From: Microbacterium hydrocarbonoxydans
Lineage (GTDB): Bacteria > Actinomycetota > Actinomycetes > Actinomycetales > Microbacteriaceae
Assembly: GCF_011752045.1 (NCBI RefSeq)
Contig: NZ_JAAKXW010000005.1
Coordinates: forward strand, 434,001 to 498,000
Reading direction: 5' to 3'
Length of the DNA stretch: 64,000 nt
Shown: positions 45,379 to 54,418 of the stretch, piece after piece
Layout: each line of letters starts with the position of its first letter
How positions within the stretch are numbered: position 1 is the stretch's first letter
Notes under the pieces: generated by a model
Seen by the model: only the letters and a program-made list of their open reading frames with translations
Databases searched by the model: none
What the model was told of the DNA's origin: nothing
Program-made: the position numbers and the translations under genes

Positions 45379-46446
45379 GTGACCGACTCTCCGCGCTTCC
45401 GACCAGACGTCCCCGAGATCCACCGCCCCTACGCGGCGGAGGAGAGCCGCTACCGGCAGTTCGCCTACCGTCAGGTGGGCACGTCGGGTCTGTACCTGCC
45501 GCCGATCTCGCTGGGACTGTGGTGGAACTTCGGCGACAACATCCCGCTCGACAACCAGCGCGCGCTGCTGCGCCACGCGTTCGACCGGGGAATCACGCAC
45601 TTCGACCTGGCGAACAACTACGGCCCGCCTTACGGCTCGGCGGAGAAGAACTTCGGACGCATCTACGCGGAGGACCTGCGGCCGTACCGCGACGAGCTCA
45701 TCATCTCCTCGAAGGCCGGCTGGGACATGTGGCCCGGCCCGTACGGCGACTTCGCCAGCCGGAAATACATCCTCGCCAGTGCCGAGCAGTCGCTGACCCG
45801 GATGGGCCTCGAGTACGTCGACATCTTCTACTCACACCGGGTCGACCCGGTGACCCCGATCGCGGAGACGGTCGGCGCCCTCGACACGCTCGTGCGGCAG
45901 GGCAAGGCGCTCTACGTCGGCATCTCCTCGTACAGCGCGGAGCGCACCGCCGAGGCCGTCGCGGTCGCGAAGGAGCTCGGGACGCCGCTGGTCATCCACC
46001 AGCCCGCGTACTCGATCCTCAACCGCTGGGTCGAGGACGGCCTCACCGAGACCCTCGAGCAGTCCGGTCTCGGCGCGATCGCGTTCACGCCGCTGGCGCA
46101 GGGCCTGCTCACCGACAAGTACCTCGGCGACGGCACAGCGGAGCGCGCGCAGAAGCGCGGCTCGCTGCCCGACGCCCCCCTCACGGAGGATGCCGTCGCC
46201 ACGCTCCGCGCCCTGAACGACGTCGCCCGTGAGCGGGGGCAGTCGCTTGCGCAGCTGGCGCTGCAGTGGACGCTGCGCAACCCCGTGGTGGCCTCCGCGC
46301 TGATCGGCGCCTCGCGACCCGAGCAGCTCGACGAGAACATCGCGGCCGTGAACGGGCCCGCACTGACCTCCGAGGAGCTCGCTCGCATCGACGAGCTGTC
46401 CGGAGCGATCGACGTCAACCTGTGGGCGAAGTCCTCGGAGCTGTGA
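45379..46446 (+). CDS. aldo/keto reductase (YghZ/L-glyceraldehyde 3-phosphate reductase type)
   Basis: 355-residue AKR14-like protein: RQVGTSGLYLPPISLGLWWNFGD, THFDLANNYGPPYGSAEKNFGRIY (Asp, Tyr), IISSKAGWDMWPGPYG (Lys), DIFYSHRVDPVTP (His), GISSYSAERTAEA and QPAYSILNRWVEDGL. Reduces methylglyoxal-like small aldehydes in relatives such as E. coli YghZ (Gpr). A GTG start with TAACCT 6 nt upstream, a box that includes the rsmA stop codon, so the gene has its own promoter although embedded in the rsmA-ispE run. The insertion here breaks the usual adjacency of rsmA and ispE. Confidence 0.94.
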   Translation: MTDSPRFRPDVPEIHRPYAAEESRYRQFAYRQVGTSGLYLPPISLGLWWNFGDNIPLDNQRALLRHAFDRGITHFDLANNYGPPYGSAEKNFGRIYAEDLRPYRDELIISSKAGWDMWPGPYGDFASRKYILASAEQSLTRMGLEYVDIFYSHRVDPVTPIAETVGALDTLVRQGKALYVGISSYSAERTAEAVAVAKELGTPLVIHQPAYSILNRWVEDGLTETLEQSGLGAIAFTPLAQGLLTDKYLGDGTAERAQKRGSLPDAPLTEDAVATLRALNDVARERGQSLAQLALQWTLRNPVVASALIGASRPEQLDENIAAVNGPALTSEELARIDELSGAIDVNLWAKSSEL

Positions 46447-46459
46447 CGGAGGCCCCGCG

Positions 46460-47386
46460 ATGAGCTTCGCCGCGAACGAGTCCGTGCACGTGCGGGCGCC
46501 GGGCAAGATCAACGTCTACCTCGGCGTCGGCGGCCGTCACGACGACGGCTACCACGCCCTCGCGACGGTCTTCCAGGCGGTCTCGCTGTACGAGGACGTC
46601 ATCGCCCGGCACGCCGACGGCTTCTCGCTCACCGTGTCGGGCGTCGAGGATCCGGATGCCGTGCCGCTGGACGACCGGAACCTCGCGATGCGCGCGGCCA
46701 AGCTGCTGGCCGCCGCGGCGGAGTATCCCGGCGGGGTCGCGCTGGAGATCCGCAAGAGCGTGCCGGTGGCCGGTGGCATGGGCGGAGGGTCGGCGGATGC
46801 CGCGGCGGCACTCGTGGCCTGCGATGCGCTCTGGGGCACCGGCTTCCCTCAGGCGCGACTGCACGACCTGGCCTCCCGGCTCGGCGCCGACGTGCCGTTC
46901 GCCCTGCACGGCGGAACGGCGGTCGGCACCGGCCGGGGCGACCAGCTGAACCCCGCGCTCGCCCGCGGCCGCTTCGACTGGGTGCTGGTCATGAGCGAAC
47001 AGGGGCTGTCGACTCCCGTCGTGTACGGACGGCTGGACGCCCTGCGCGACGAGGAGGGGGCCCTCGCCGACGATCCGCCCCTGTCACTCGACGTGCCCAT
47101 CCCTGTGCTGCAGGCGCTCCGCTCCGGCGATCCGGAGCTGCTCGCGGAGAGCCTGCACAACGACCTGCAGGCGGCGGCCGTGTTCGAGCGGCCCGACCTC
47201 GCCGAGACGCTGCGGCTCGGCATCCGCGCCGGTGCGCTGCACGGCATCGTCTCGGGCTCGGGGCCCACCGTGGCGCTGCTGTGCTCCGGGCCGGAGAGCG
47301 CCCAGGAGGTGCAGTCGGTGCTGCGCGAATCCGGCCTCGACCCCCTGCACGTCCACGGCCCTGTTCCGGGCGCCCGCATCATCTGA
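46460..47386 (+). CDS. ispE: 4-(cytidine 5'-diphospho)-2-C-methyl-D-erythritol kinase
   Basis: 308-residue GHMP kinase of the MEP isoprenoid pathway. APGKINVYLGVGGRHDDGYHALATVFQAVSLYEDV marks the substrate site; the phosphate-binding loop is VPVAGGMGGGSADAAAALVACD (about 96-117); DVPFALHGGTAVGTGRGDQL and the C-terminal GIVSGSGPTVALLCSGPESA complete the fold. It starts 13 nt after the AKR stop and is likely co-transcribed with it. No peptidyl-tRNA or ABC-F gene follows directly as often seen; an accessory stretch begins instead. Confidence 0.97.
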   Translation: MSFAANESVHVRAPGKINVYLGVGGRHDDGYHALATVFQAVSLYEDVIARHADGFSLTVSGVEDPDAVPLDDRNLAMRAAKLLAAAAEYPGGVALEIRKSVPVAGGMGGGSADAAAALVACDALWGTGFPQARLHDLASRLGADVPFALHGGTAVGTGRGDQLNPALARGRFDWVLVMSEQGLSTPVVYGRLDALRDEEGALADDPPLSLDVPIPVLQALRSGDPELLAESLHNDLQAAAVFERPDLAETLRLGIRAGALHGIVSGSGPTVALLCSGPESAQEVQSVLRESGLDPLHVHGPVPGARII

Positions 47387-47419
47387 CCCGCCCGGGATGC
47401 GCCCGGCGGTCCCCGGGGA

Positions 47420-47451
47420 CATAATGGGGTGACCGATGTGACCGTGCACAT
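47420..47451 (+). promoter_or_regulatory. lacI-type gene promoter and operator
   Basis: CATAAT (47420-47425) is a -10-like box. ATGTGACCGTGCACAT (47436-47451), with perfect 5-bp outer arms, lies at the expected transcription start. The site is nearly identical to the one at 48538-48553 before the ABC operon, indicating autoregulation. Confidence 0.6.
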
Positions 47452-47465
47452 GCGAGGAGGCTGTG

Positions 47466-48479
47466 ATGTCCACCGCCCCCGAGCGTGCCCGGCTGCCCAG
47501 CATCCGCGACGTCGCCCGTCTCGCCGGCGTCTCGCACCAGACGGTCTCCCGGGTGCTCAACGACCATCCCAGCATCCGGCCGGAGACCAAGGCGAAGGTC
47601 CTCGACGCGATCGCCGTGCTCGACTACCGGCCCAACCTCGCCGCCCGGGCGCTCGTCACGAGCAGGTCGAACATGCTCGGCATCCTCTCCGCGACGGTGG
47701 GGGAGTTCGGGCCCACGTCGTCGATCGTCGGCATCGAGGATGCCGCGCGCGAGGAGGGATACTCGGTCTCGACGCTGAATCTGCCGGCCACCACGCCGGA
47801 GGCGATCGGCGCCGCCGTACGGCAGCTGGCACGTGAGCAGGTGGACGGCATCGTCGTGCTCGCGCCGCAGGTGAGGGTCTTCCACGTGCTGGGCGGGATG
47901 GCGCTGGACCTGCCGGTCGTCACGCTGCAGACCGCATCGGGCTCCGACGGCATCAGCCACTCCGCCGATCAGGTGGCCGGTGCGAGAGCCGCCACCGAGC
48001 ACCTGATCGCGCTCGGGCACACGGACATCCTGCACCTCGCCGGCCCGCAGGACTGGATCGAGGCAGAGTCGCGGATGCGCGGTTATCTCGACGCGCTGCG
48101 CGACGCCGACCTGCCGACCTTCCCGCCGATCCGCGGCGACTGGACGGCAGACTTCGGCTACTTCGCAGGCCAGGAGCTGTCGCGACGCCGCGACTTCAGC
48201 GCGATCTTCGTCGCGAACGACCAGATGGCCATCGGGCTCATGCACGGGTTCCGCGACGCGCGCGTGCGCGTGCCGGAGGACGTGAGCGTCGTCGGCTTCG
48301 ACGACATCCCCGTCGCGGCGCACGTCGCTCCCACGCTCTCGACCGTGCATCAGGACTTCCCGGAGCTCGGCCGCAGGGCCGTCCGCATCCTGCTGGCGCA
48401 GATCAGGGGAGAGCGCTTGCCGGAGTTCGGCCCGCTGCAGACGACCCTGCGGGTCCGGGAATCCACCGCGCCGGCATAG
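47466..48479 (+). CDS. LacI-family transcriptional regulator
   Basis: 337 residues. The N-terminal HTH and hinge helix read LPSIRDVARLAGVSHQTVSRVLNDHPSIRPETKAKVLDAIAVLDYRPNLAARAL; a periplasmic-binding-protein-like sensor domain follows (MLGILSATVGEFGPTSSIVGIEDAA, DGIVVLAPQ, AIFVANDQMAIGLMHGFRDARVRVPEDVSVVGFDDIPVAAHVAPTLSTV). The ATG at 47466 is 5 nt after GAGGAGG; a GTG one codon earlier is less likely. Adjacent to a monosaccharide ABC operon carrying a matching operator, so it is the probable repressor, released by a pentose or hexose. Confidence 0.93.
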   Translation: MSTAPERARLPSIRDVARLAGVSHQTVSRVLNDHPSIRPETKAKVLDAIAVLDYRPNLAARALVTSRSNMLGILSATVGEFGPTSSIVGIEDAAREEGYSVSTLNLPATTPEAIGAAVRQLAREQVDGIVVLAPQVRVFHVLGGMALDLPVVTLQTASGSDGISHSADQVAGARAATEHLIALGHTDILHLAGPQDWIEAESRMRGYLDALRDADLPTFPPIRGDWTADFGYFAGQELSRRRDFSAIFVANDQMAIGLMHGFRDARVRVPEDVSVVGFDDIPVAAHVAPTLSTVHQDFPELGRRAVRILLAQIRGERLPEFGPLQTTLRVRESTAPA

Positions 48480-48500
48480 GCGCGATTTTCGCTCGCGGGC

Positions 48501-48553
48501 TTGACACCTGCCCGTCGAGCGAGGACCATGTAATCCAATGTGAACGGTCACAT
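48501..48553 (+). promoter_or_regulatory. promoter and LacI-type operator of the monosaccharide ABC operon
   Basis: A perfect TTGACA (48501-48506) is followed 17 nt later by GACCAT (48524-48529), a weak -10. ATGTGAACGGTCACAT (48538-48553) overlaps the start-site region, where bound repressor would block transcription. The leader to the GTG at 48585 is about 50 nt. Confidence 0.6.
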
Positions 48554-48584
48554 CGAAGGTGACCGCCCGTCGCGAGGAAGATCC

Positions 48585-50153
48585 GTGAGCACAACAGCAA
48601 CGTTGCCGGTCGTGTCAGGCCCCATCCTGGAGATGCGTGGCATCACCAAGGAGTTCCCGGGCGTCAAAGCACTCTCAGACGTCTCGATCACCGTCCGCTC
48701 CGGCGAGATCCACGCGATCTGCGGGGAGAACGGCGCCGGGAAGTCGACGCTGATGAAGGTCCTGTCCGGCGTGTACCCGTACGGTACCTACGACGGTGAG
48801 ATCCTCCTCTACGGCGAGGAGCAGCGGTTCAAGGACATCGCGGCCAGCGAGCACGCCGGCATCGTGATCATCCATCAGGAGCTCGCGCTCATCCCCGAGC
48901 TCTCGGTCACCGAGAACATCTTCCTCGGCAACGAGATCCGCCGGTTCGGCCGCATCGACTGGCAGGCGCAGAAGCAGCGCACGCTCGAGCTGCTCGCCCG
49001 GGTCGGCCTCGACGAGGACCCGGACGTCGCCATCAAGCACCTCGGCGTCGGCAAGCAGCAGCTCATCGAGATCGCGAAGGCCCTGAACAAGGACGTCAAG
49101 CTGCTCATCCTCGACGAGCCGACGGCAGCCCTCAACGAGAACGACTCGCAGCACCTTCTCGACCTGATCCTGGGGCTCAAGGCCAAGGGGATCGCGTCGA
49201 TCATCATCAGCCACAAGCTCAACGAGATCGAGCAGATCGCCGACGAGATCACGATCATCCGCGACGGCCGGACCGTCGAGACCCTCGACATCTCGCGCGG
49301 CGAGATCAACGAGGACCGCATCATCCGAGGCATGGTCGGCCGTTCGCTGGAAAGCCGCTACCCCGACCGGACGCCGCAGATCGGCGAGGTGTTCTTCGAG
49401 GTCAGGGACTGGTGGGTGCAGCATCCGAACGTCTCCGAGCGGATGGTCGTGAAGGGCTCGAGCATCAACGTCCGCCGCGGCGAGGTGGTCGGCATCGCAG
49501 GCCTGATGGGCGCGGGGCGCACCGAGTTCGCGATGAGCATCTTCGGGCGCTCCTACGGCAACTTCCTCTCCGGCACGCTGGTCAAGGACGGTCAGGAGAT
49601 CGCCCTCCCCGACGTGGCGACGGCCATCAAGCACGGCCTCGCCTACGTGAGCGAGGACCGCAAGGTGCTGGGGCTGAACCTCCTCGACACGATCAAGCGG
49701 TCGACGGTCGCCGCGAAGCTCTCGAAGATCGCCAAGCGCGGGGTCGTCGACTCCCGTGAGGAGTATGCGGTCGCCGAGCGGTACCGCAAGGCGCTGCGCA
49801 TCAAGACGCCGTCGGTGGAGGAGGGCGTCGGCAAGCTCTCCGGAGGCAACCAGCAGAAGGTCGTTCTGGCGAAGTGGATGTTCACCGACCCGGATCTGCT
49901 GATCCTCGACGAGCCCACCCGAGGCATCGACGTCGGCGCGAAGTACGAGATCTACGCGATCATCAACGAGCTCGCGGCTCAGGGCAAGGGCGTCATCGTC
50001 ATCTCCAGCGAGCTCCCCGAGCTGCTGGGCATCTCCGACCGCATCTACACCGTGTTCGAAGGTCGGGTCACCGACTGCATCCCGTCCGATCAGGCAACCC
50101 CGGAGGCACTCATGCGCAGCATGACCTCCGCTACCCAGAAAGCATCCGCATGA
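48585..50153 (+). CDS. monosaccharide ABC transporter ATP-binding protein (MmsA/XylG-type)
   Basis: 522-residue double ATPase of a CUT2 importer. First domain: [19 protein letters not shown], Walker [19 protein letters not shown]-loop [30 protein letters not shown] and [15 protein letters not shown]. Second domain: a degenerate Walker A ([16 protein letters not shown]), [15 protein letters not shown] and [20 protein letters not shown]. The GTG at 48585 is preferred because GAGGAAG lies 5 nt upstream. The pattern matches MmsA (ChvE-linked) rather than RbsA. First gene of a three-gene operon. Confidence 0.93.
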   Translation: MSTTATLPVVSGPILEMRGITKEFPGVKALSDVSITVRSGEIHAICGENGAGKSTLMKVLSGVYPYGTYDGEILLYGEEQRFKDIAASEHAGIVIIHQELALIPELSVTENIFLGNEIRRFGRIDWQAQKQRTLELLARVGLDEDPDVAIKHLGVGKQQLIEIAKALNKDVKLLILDEPTAALNENDSQHLLDLILGLKAKGIASIIISHKLNEIEQIADEITIIRDGRTVETLDISRGEINEDRIIRGMVGRSLESRYPDRTPQIGEVFFEVRDWWVQHPNVSERMVVKGSSINVRRGEVVGIAGLMGAGRTEFAMSIFGRSYGNFLSGTLVKDGQEIALPDVATAIKHGLAYVSEDRKVLGLNLLDTIKRSTVAAKLSKIAKRGVVDSREEYAVAERYRKALRIKTPSVEEGVGKLSGGNQQKVVLAKWMFTDPDLLILDEPTRGIDVGAKYEIYAIINELAAQGKGVIVISSELPELLGISDRIYTVFEGRVTDCIPSDQATPEALMRSMTSATQKASA

Positions 50154-51478
50154 GCACTGATCTCTCCTCTGAGAAGCGCGGCTTCCACTTCGGCGACATC
50201 AAGAAGATGTTCGGCGGCGGCCAGTCGACGCTCCGGCAGTTCGGCATCCTCGGAAGCCTCATCGTCATCCTGCTGGTCTTCCAGATCCTGACGTTCGTGA
50301 TCAAGGGACAGGGCCTCACGCTGTCGTCGGGCAACCTGATCAACGTCGTCAACCAGTACTCGTACATCCTGATCCTCGCGATCGGCATGGTGATGGTGAT
50401 CATCATGGGCCACATCGACCTCTCGGTCGGGTCCGTCGCCGCCTTCACCGGGATCATCGTGGCGAAGGCGATGTCGGAGGGGAATCTGCCCTGGCCACTG
50501 GCGCTGCTGCTCGGTCTCGGCGTGGGCGTGCTGGTCGGCGCCTGGCAGGGATTCTGGGTCGCCTACGTCGGGGTTCCGGCGTTCATCGTGACGCTGGCGG
50601 GCATGCTCTTCTTCCGCGGCGCCAACCAGTTCATCGGGCAGTCCACGACCGTTCCGGTCGACCCCGGCTTCAAGGTCATCGGCGCGGGATACCTGCCCGA
50701 GATCGCGCTGCCGCTGCCATTCAACATCCCGACGATGATCCTCGCGCTGCTCGGCGTCGCGTGGATCGTGTTCTGGGAGATCCGCACCCGCCGGGTGCAG
50801 AGGAAGATGGGCTCCGACAGCGCACCGGTGTGGGTGAGCGCGGTCAAGGTCGTCGTCCTGTCGGCCGTGATCCTCATCGCCGGCTGGCTGTTCGCTACCG
50901 GCCGCCCCGGAACGAGCTTCCCGATCTCCGGCGTCATCCTGCTCGTGCTCGTCATCCTCTACTCGTTCGTCACGAACAACACGGTCTTCGGACGTCACAT
51001 CTACGCTGTCGGCGGCAACCGGCAGGCGGCTCGCCTGTCGGGCGTGAAGGACCGCTGGGTCGACTTCTTCGTGATGATGAACATGTCCGTGCTCGCGTCG
51101 CTCGCCGGCATGATCTATGTCGCCCGTGCCACGGCATCCGGTCCGCAGGACGGCAACGGCTGGGAGCTCGACGCGATCGCCTCGGTGTTCATCGGCGGCG
51201 CGGCCGTCTCCGGCGGCATCGGAACGGTGATCGGCTCGATCATCGGCGGTCTCGTGATGGCGTTCCTCAACAACGGCCTCGCGCTCCTCGGCGCCGGCGC
51301 CGACGTGGTGTCGATGATCAAGGGCCTCGTGCTGCTGTTCGCCGTCGCCGTCGACGTCTGGAACAAGCAGCAGGGCCGCCCGTCGATCACCGGCTTCATC
51401 CTGCGCAGGTTCATCCGCAAGGAGCAGCCGGCGTCCGACACCTTCGACGCCACCAAGACCTACGCGAACACCAAGTAG
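50150..51478 (+). CDS. monosaccharide ABC transporter permease (MmsB-type)
   Basis: 442-residue CUT2 permease with ten or more helices. [41 protein letters not shown] (the conserved GxxDLSVG motif) and [17 protein letters not shown] are characteristic; later [31 protein letters not shown] and [35 protein letters not shown]. The length, above the 320 residues of RbsC, matches the MmsB subgroup. Its ATG overlaps the upstream stop (ATGA). Confidence 0.93.
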   Translation: MSTDLSSEKRGFHFGDIKKMFGGGQSTLRQFGILGSLIVILLVFQILTFVIKGQGLTLSSGNLINVVNQYSYILILAIGMVMVIIMGHIDLSVGSVAAFTGIIVAKAMSEGNLPWPLALLLGLGVGVLVGAWQGFWVAYVGVPAFIVTLAGMLFFRGANQFIGQSTTVPVDPGFKVIGAGYLPEIALPLPFNIPTMILALLGVAWIVFWEIRTRRVQRKMGSDSAPVWVSAVKVVVLSAVILIAGWLFATGRPGTSFPISGVILLVLVILYSFVTNNTVFGRHIYAVGGNRQAARLSGVKDRWVDFFVMMNMSVLASLAGMIYVARATASGPQDGNGWELDAIASVFIGGAAVSGGIGTVIGSIIGGLVMAFLNNGLALLGAGADVVSMIKGLVLLFAVAVDVWNKQQGRPSITGFILRRFIRKEQPASDTFDATKTYANTK

Positions 51479-51505
51479 TCCCTACCCATCAGAAAGAGAG
51501 ATCAC

Positions 51506-52621
51506 ATGAAGAAAGTCATCGTCACCGCGACAGCGCTCGTCGCAGCGGCAGCCTTCGCCCTCACCGGATGCTCGTCGGAGCGGGGCGGCACGCCCGCCGG
51601 CGGCTCGGGGGAGGAGACCACCGGGTTCGAGGAGGGCGCCTCGATCGGCGTCGCGCTCCCGGACAAGACCAGCGAGAACTGGGTCCTCGCCGGAAAGCTC
51701 TTCACCGACGGCCTGACCGAGGCGGGCTTCAAGCCCGACGTGCAGTACGCACCGGCCAGCAACACGGTCGCCGAGCAGCAGAACCAGATCCAGGCGATGG
51801 TCACGGGTGGTGCGAAGGTCATCATCATCGGCGCGAAGGACGGCAAGCAGCTCTCGACCCAGGTCGAGGCGGCGCGAGACGCCGGTGCGACCGTCATCGC
51901 GTACGACCGCCTGATCGAGAACACGGATGCCGTCGACTACTACGTCGCCTTCGACAACTTCCGGGTCGGCGAGCTCCAGGGGCAGGCCCTGCTCGACGGT
52001 CTCGCCGAGCGTGCCGGGCACGAGGCGCCGTACAACATCGAGCTGTTCTCCGGTTCGCCGGATGACGCGAACTCGAAGGTCTTCTTCGACGGCGCGATGA
52101 GCGTGCTGCAGCCGAAGATCGACGACGGCACGCTGAAGGTCGTGTCCGGCCAGACCGAGATCGCCCAGACGGCGACCGAGGGCTGGAAGGCCGAGAACGC
52201 TCAGCGCCGCATGGACTCGCTGCTGACCGCGAGCTACAGCTCCGAGACGCTGGACGGAGTGCTCTCGCCGAACGACACGCTCGCGCGCGCGATCATCACC
52301 TCCGTTCAGGGTGCGGGCAAGCCGGTCCCTGTCGTCACCGGTCAGGACTCCGAGGTCGAGTCGGTGAAGTCGATCATGGAGGGCATCCAGTACTCCACGA
52401 TCAACAAGGACACGACGCTGCTCGTCGAGCAGTCGATCAAGATGGTCGGCCAGCTGCAGAAGGGCGAAGAGGTCGACGTGAACGACACCGAGTCCTACGA
52501 CAACGGTGTGAAGGTCGTCGACGCGTACCTGCTCGACCCGGTCATCGTCACCAAGGAGAACGCGGAGGAGGCGTACGCCAACGTCCCGAGCCTCCTGGAG
52601 ATCGTGAAGTCCTACCAGTAG
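51506..52621 (+). CDS. chvE: ChvE-type multiple-sugar-binding lipoprotein
   Basis: 371-residue periplasmic-type sugar-binding protein, lipid-anchored here: signal and lipobox VTATALVAAAAFALTGC (Cys23). Mature part: GVALPDKTSENWVLAGKLFTDGLTEAGF, QNQIQAMVTGGAKVIIIGAKDG, VIAYDRLIENTDAVDYYVAFDN and DGVLSPNDTLARAIITSVQ, a close layout match to ChvE/MmsE (galactose, arabinose, xylose, glucose). RBS AGAAAGAGAG lies upstream. The operon ends at a hairpin at 52638-52666. The symbol is by analogy only. Confidence 0.9.
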   Translation: MKKVIVTATALVAAAAFALTGCSSERGGTPAGGSGEETTGFEEGASIGVALPDKTSENWVLAGKLFTDGLTEAGFKPDVQYAPASNTVAEQQNQIQAMVTGGAKVIIIGAKDGKQLSTQVEAARDAGATVIAYDRLIENTDAVDYYVAFDNFRVGELQGQALLDGLAERAGHEAPYNIELFSGSPDDANSKVFFDGAMSVLQPKIDDGTLKVVSGQTEIAQTATEGWKAENAQRRMDSLLTASYSSETLDGVLSPNDTLARAIITSVQGAGKPVPVVTGQDSEVESVKSIMEGIQYSTINKDTTLLVEQSIKMVGQLQKGEEVDVNDTESYDNGVKVVDAYLLDPVIVTKENAEEAYANVPSLLEIVKSYQ

Positions 52622-52637
52622 GCGCACACGCCTCGGC

Positions 52638-52666
52638 GGGCCGCTCCGGATCATCCGGGGCGGCCC
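52638..52666 (+). terminator. hairpin terminator after the monosaccharide ABC operon
   Basis: GGGCCGCTCCGG (52638-52649) pairs with CCGGGGCGGCCC (52655-52666), a 12-bp stem with one T-G wobble and a 5-nt loop, 17 nt after the binding-protein stop. The following sequence GTCGTCGTGTATT has only scattered Ts. Confidence 0.6.
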
Positions 52667-52703
52667 GTCGTCGTGTATTCCGGTGCGGGCATAGGCTGAT
52701 TCC

Positions 52704-53693
52704 ATGGGCAGTCAGGTCGCCGGTCGCGCGGAGTGGTGCGCGGCGATCCGGGTCGCGCGGGGTGAGGACATCTGGGCCTCCGCCCCGGTCACGATCTCGA
52801 CATGGCTGCTGCTCGAGCATCCGGGGCCCTGGCCTTCCCACGGCCTGCCGGACGACCTCGACGACGCCACGGTGCTGGTGCTGAAGGCGGCCGAGGAGCG
52901 TGGCGTGCGCGTGCAGCTCATCCGCAGAGTGCGCGACCGGCGGCGTCCGGTGCGGGAGGTGATCCTCGCCGGTCGCGGCGGAGAACGCGGGTGGGCGGAG
53001 CGCCGCGAGATCGCCTCCCTGGCGGAGCTCTCGACGCTCGACCTCGACGCACTCGGCGCGGGGACCGCTCCCGGTTTCGGCGACGGGGTGGATCCTGGAA
53101 CGCCGGTCGTGCTGGTGTGCACGCACGGTCGTCGCGACGTGTGCTGTGCGCGTCTCGGCCGGCCGGTCGCGGTCGAGCTGGATGCCGCGCTGCCGGGGCA
53201 GGTGTGGGAGACCACGCACATCGGCGGGGACCGGTTCGCGGCGAACGTCGTGACCCTCCCCGGCGGGCAGTATCACGGCGGTCTCACGGTCGAGGACGCC
53301 CGACGGATGGCGGACGCGATCCGCGACGGCGAGGTCGTGCTCGACCGCTGGCGGGGCGAGTGCGGCGTGCCCTCCGCGGAGCAGGCGGCGGTGTATTTCG
53401 TGCAGCGTCACCTCGGCGATCCGCGCCTGGGCGCGGCACGGGCTCTGCCCGTCGCCGCGGCGGTCGCCTCCGACGAACCGGTGATGTGGCTGGAGGTCGC
53501 AGTCACGGCGGGGTCGGCGGGCGACTTCAGAGTGAGCCTGCGGCCGATCGTCCTGGGCGAGCGGAAGACCTCCTGTGCAGACGGAGGGGCGATCGGCACC
53601 CCGGCAGGCTTCGAGCTGGTGTCGCTCGTGAAAGGGCCCGACGGTCCCGATGCTCAGCAGCCGGGCGCGGTGGGCTTCTCGGCGCAGGTGTAG
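52704..53693 (+). CDS. sucrase/ferredoxin-like (Suc_Fer) family protein
   Basis: 329-residue thioredoxin-fold protein of the actinobacterial Suc_Fer-like family. Conserved features: ISTWLLLEHPGPW (N-terminal), VVLVCTHGRRDVCCARLGRPVAVEL, QVWETTHIGGDRFAANVVTLPGGQYHGGL, and a C-terminal Cys-containing PIVLGERKTSCADGGA. Cysteines in CTHGRRDVCC and later (GECG, KTSC) could hold an iron-sulfur cluster. No experimental function is assigned to bacterial members. TAGGCT lies 6 nt upstream of the ATG. The last 40 bp overlap the convergent secreted protein gene. Confidence 0.88.
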   Translation: MGSQVAGRAEWCAAIRVARGEDIWASAPVTISTWLLLEHPGPWPSHGLPDDLDDATVLVLKAAEERGVRVQLIRRVRDRRRPVREVILAGRGGERGWAERREIASLAELSTLDLDALGAGTAPGFGDGVDPGTPVVLVCTHGRRDVCCARLGRPVAVELDAALPGQVWETTHIGGDRFAANVVTLPGGQYHGGLTVEDARRMADAIRDGEVVLDRWRGECGVPSAEQAAVYFVQRHLGDPRLGAARALPVAAAVASDEPVMWLEVAVTAGSAGDFRVSLRPIVLGERKTSCADGGAIGTPAGFELVSLVKGPDGPDAQQPGAVGFSAQV

Positions 53694-54418
53694 GCCACGA
53701 GGGCTGTGTGGGCCTCGAAGATGCGGATCTGCTGCACCGGTCCGTCGGTGGTGAGCTCGCCGTCGACTGGGTACCACCCGGTGCCGAAGTCGATCTCGGC
53801 GGTGTAGCGGACGTCGACGTCGGCGGCATAGGTGCCGCGGTCGGCGTAGACGTGGCTGGTCGGCGTCGGGGTGAACTGCGCCTGGCCCAGTTCCTCCCAG
53901 GTGCGTCCCGGCGTCGCCAGGGTCGCGGTGGTGCCGTCACCGTAGGTGTAGTCGTAGCCGACCGGCGTGAAGCGCACGCTCAGCGGGTGCCCGAGGAGCG
54001 TGCCGGTCTGGGTGTGGACGGATGCTGTCGCCAGGAAGTTCGCCGGCATGTCGGCGATGCCGACGTTGTCCGGCTCAGCGGAGAGCGTGACCGGGGCTGG
54101 GGCGAAGGAGGCGAGGTCGGTGAGCGTGACGGTGGGCGTGCCTGGTGTGGCCTCGCCCGGGCGCTGGAACAGATAGTCCACGCAACGGCCGTTGAGGTAG
54201 GTCACACACGGAGGGAGCGGAGTGCCAGGGCTGACTTTGTCGGTGCCAGGGGCGTCACTATTCGACATTCCAGGAATCAATTGCGTCGCTTCCGCAGTGA
54301 CCGTTTTCCCGTCGTTTCCATAAAGGAAGTTAGCGCTCCCCTCGCCACCATTCGCGCCTCCGCTCTCTGCGTTGGCGATCACAGATGCGACAAGGGTTGC
54401 GATTACGAAGCCACGCAT
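53654..54418 (-). CDS. secreted PKD-like hypothetical protein
   Basis: 254 residues with an N-terminal signal peptide (MRGFVIATLVASVIANAES, cleavage near residue 17-19) and a C-terminal PKD-like fold (PVGYDYTYGDGTTATLATPGRTWEELGQAQFTPTPTSHVYADRGTYAADVDVRYTAEI). Two Cys near the middle (PCVTYLNGRCVDYLF) and two at the end (YTCAEKPTAPGC) could form disulfides. The start overlaps the upstream lipoprotein gene by 16 bp, with GAGG 7-8 nt before the ATG, so the two are coupled. Function unknown. The 5' third is lower in GC than the 3' part. Confidence 0.75.
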   Translation of the reverse strand: MRGFVIATLVASVIANAESGGANGGEGSANFLYGNDGKTVTAEATQLIPGMSNSDAPGTDKVSPGTPLPPCVTYLNGRCVDYLFQRPGEATPGTPTVTLTDLASFAPAPVTLSAEPDNVGIADMPANFLATASVHTQTGTLLGHPLSVRFTPVGYDYTYGDGTTATLATPGRTWEELGQAQFTPTPTSHVYADRGTYAADVDVRYTAEIDFGTGWYPVDGELTTDGPVQQIRIFEAHTALVAYTCAEKPTAPGC

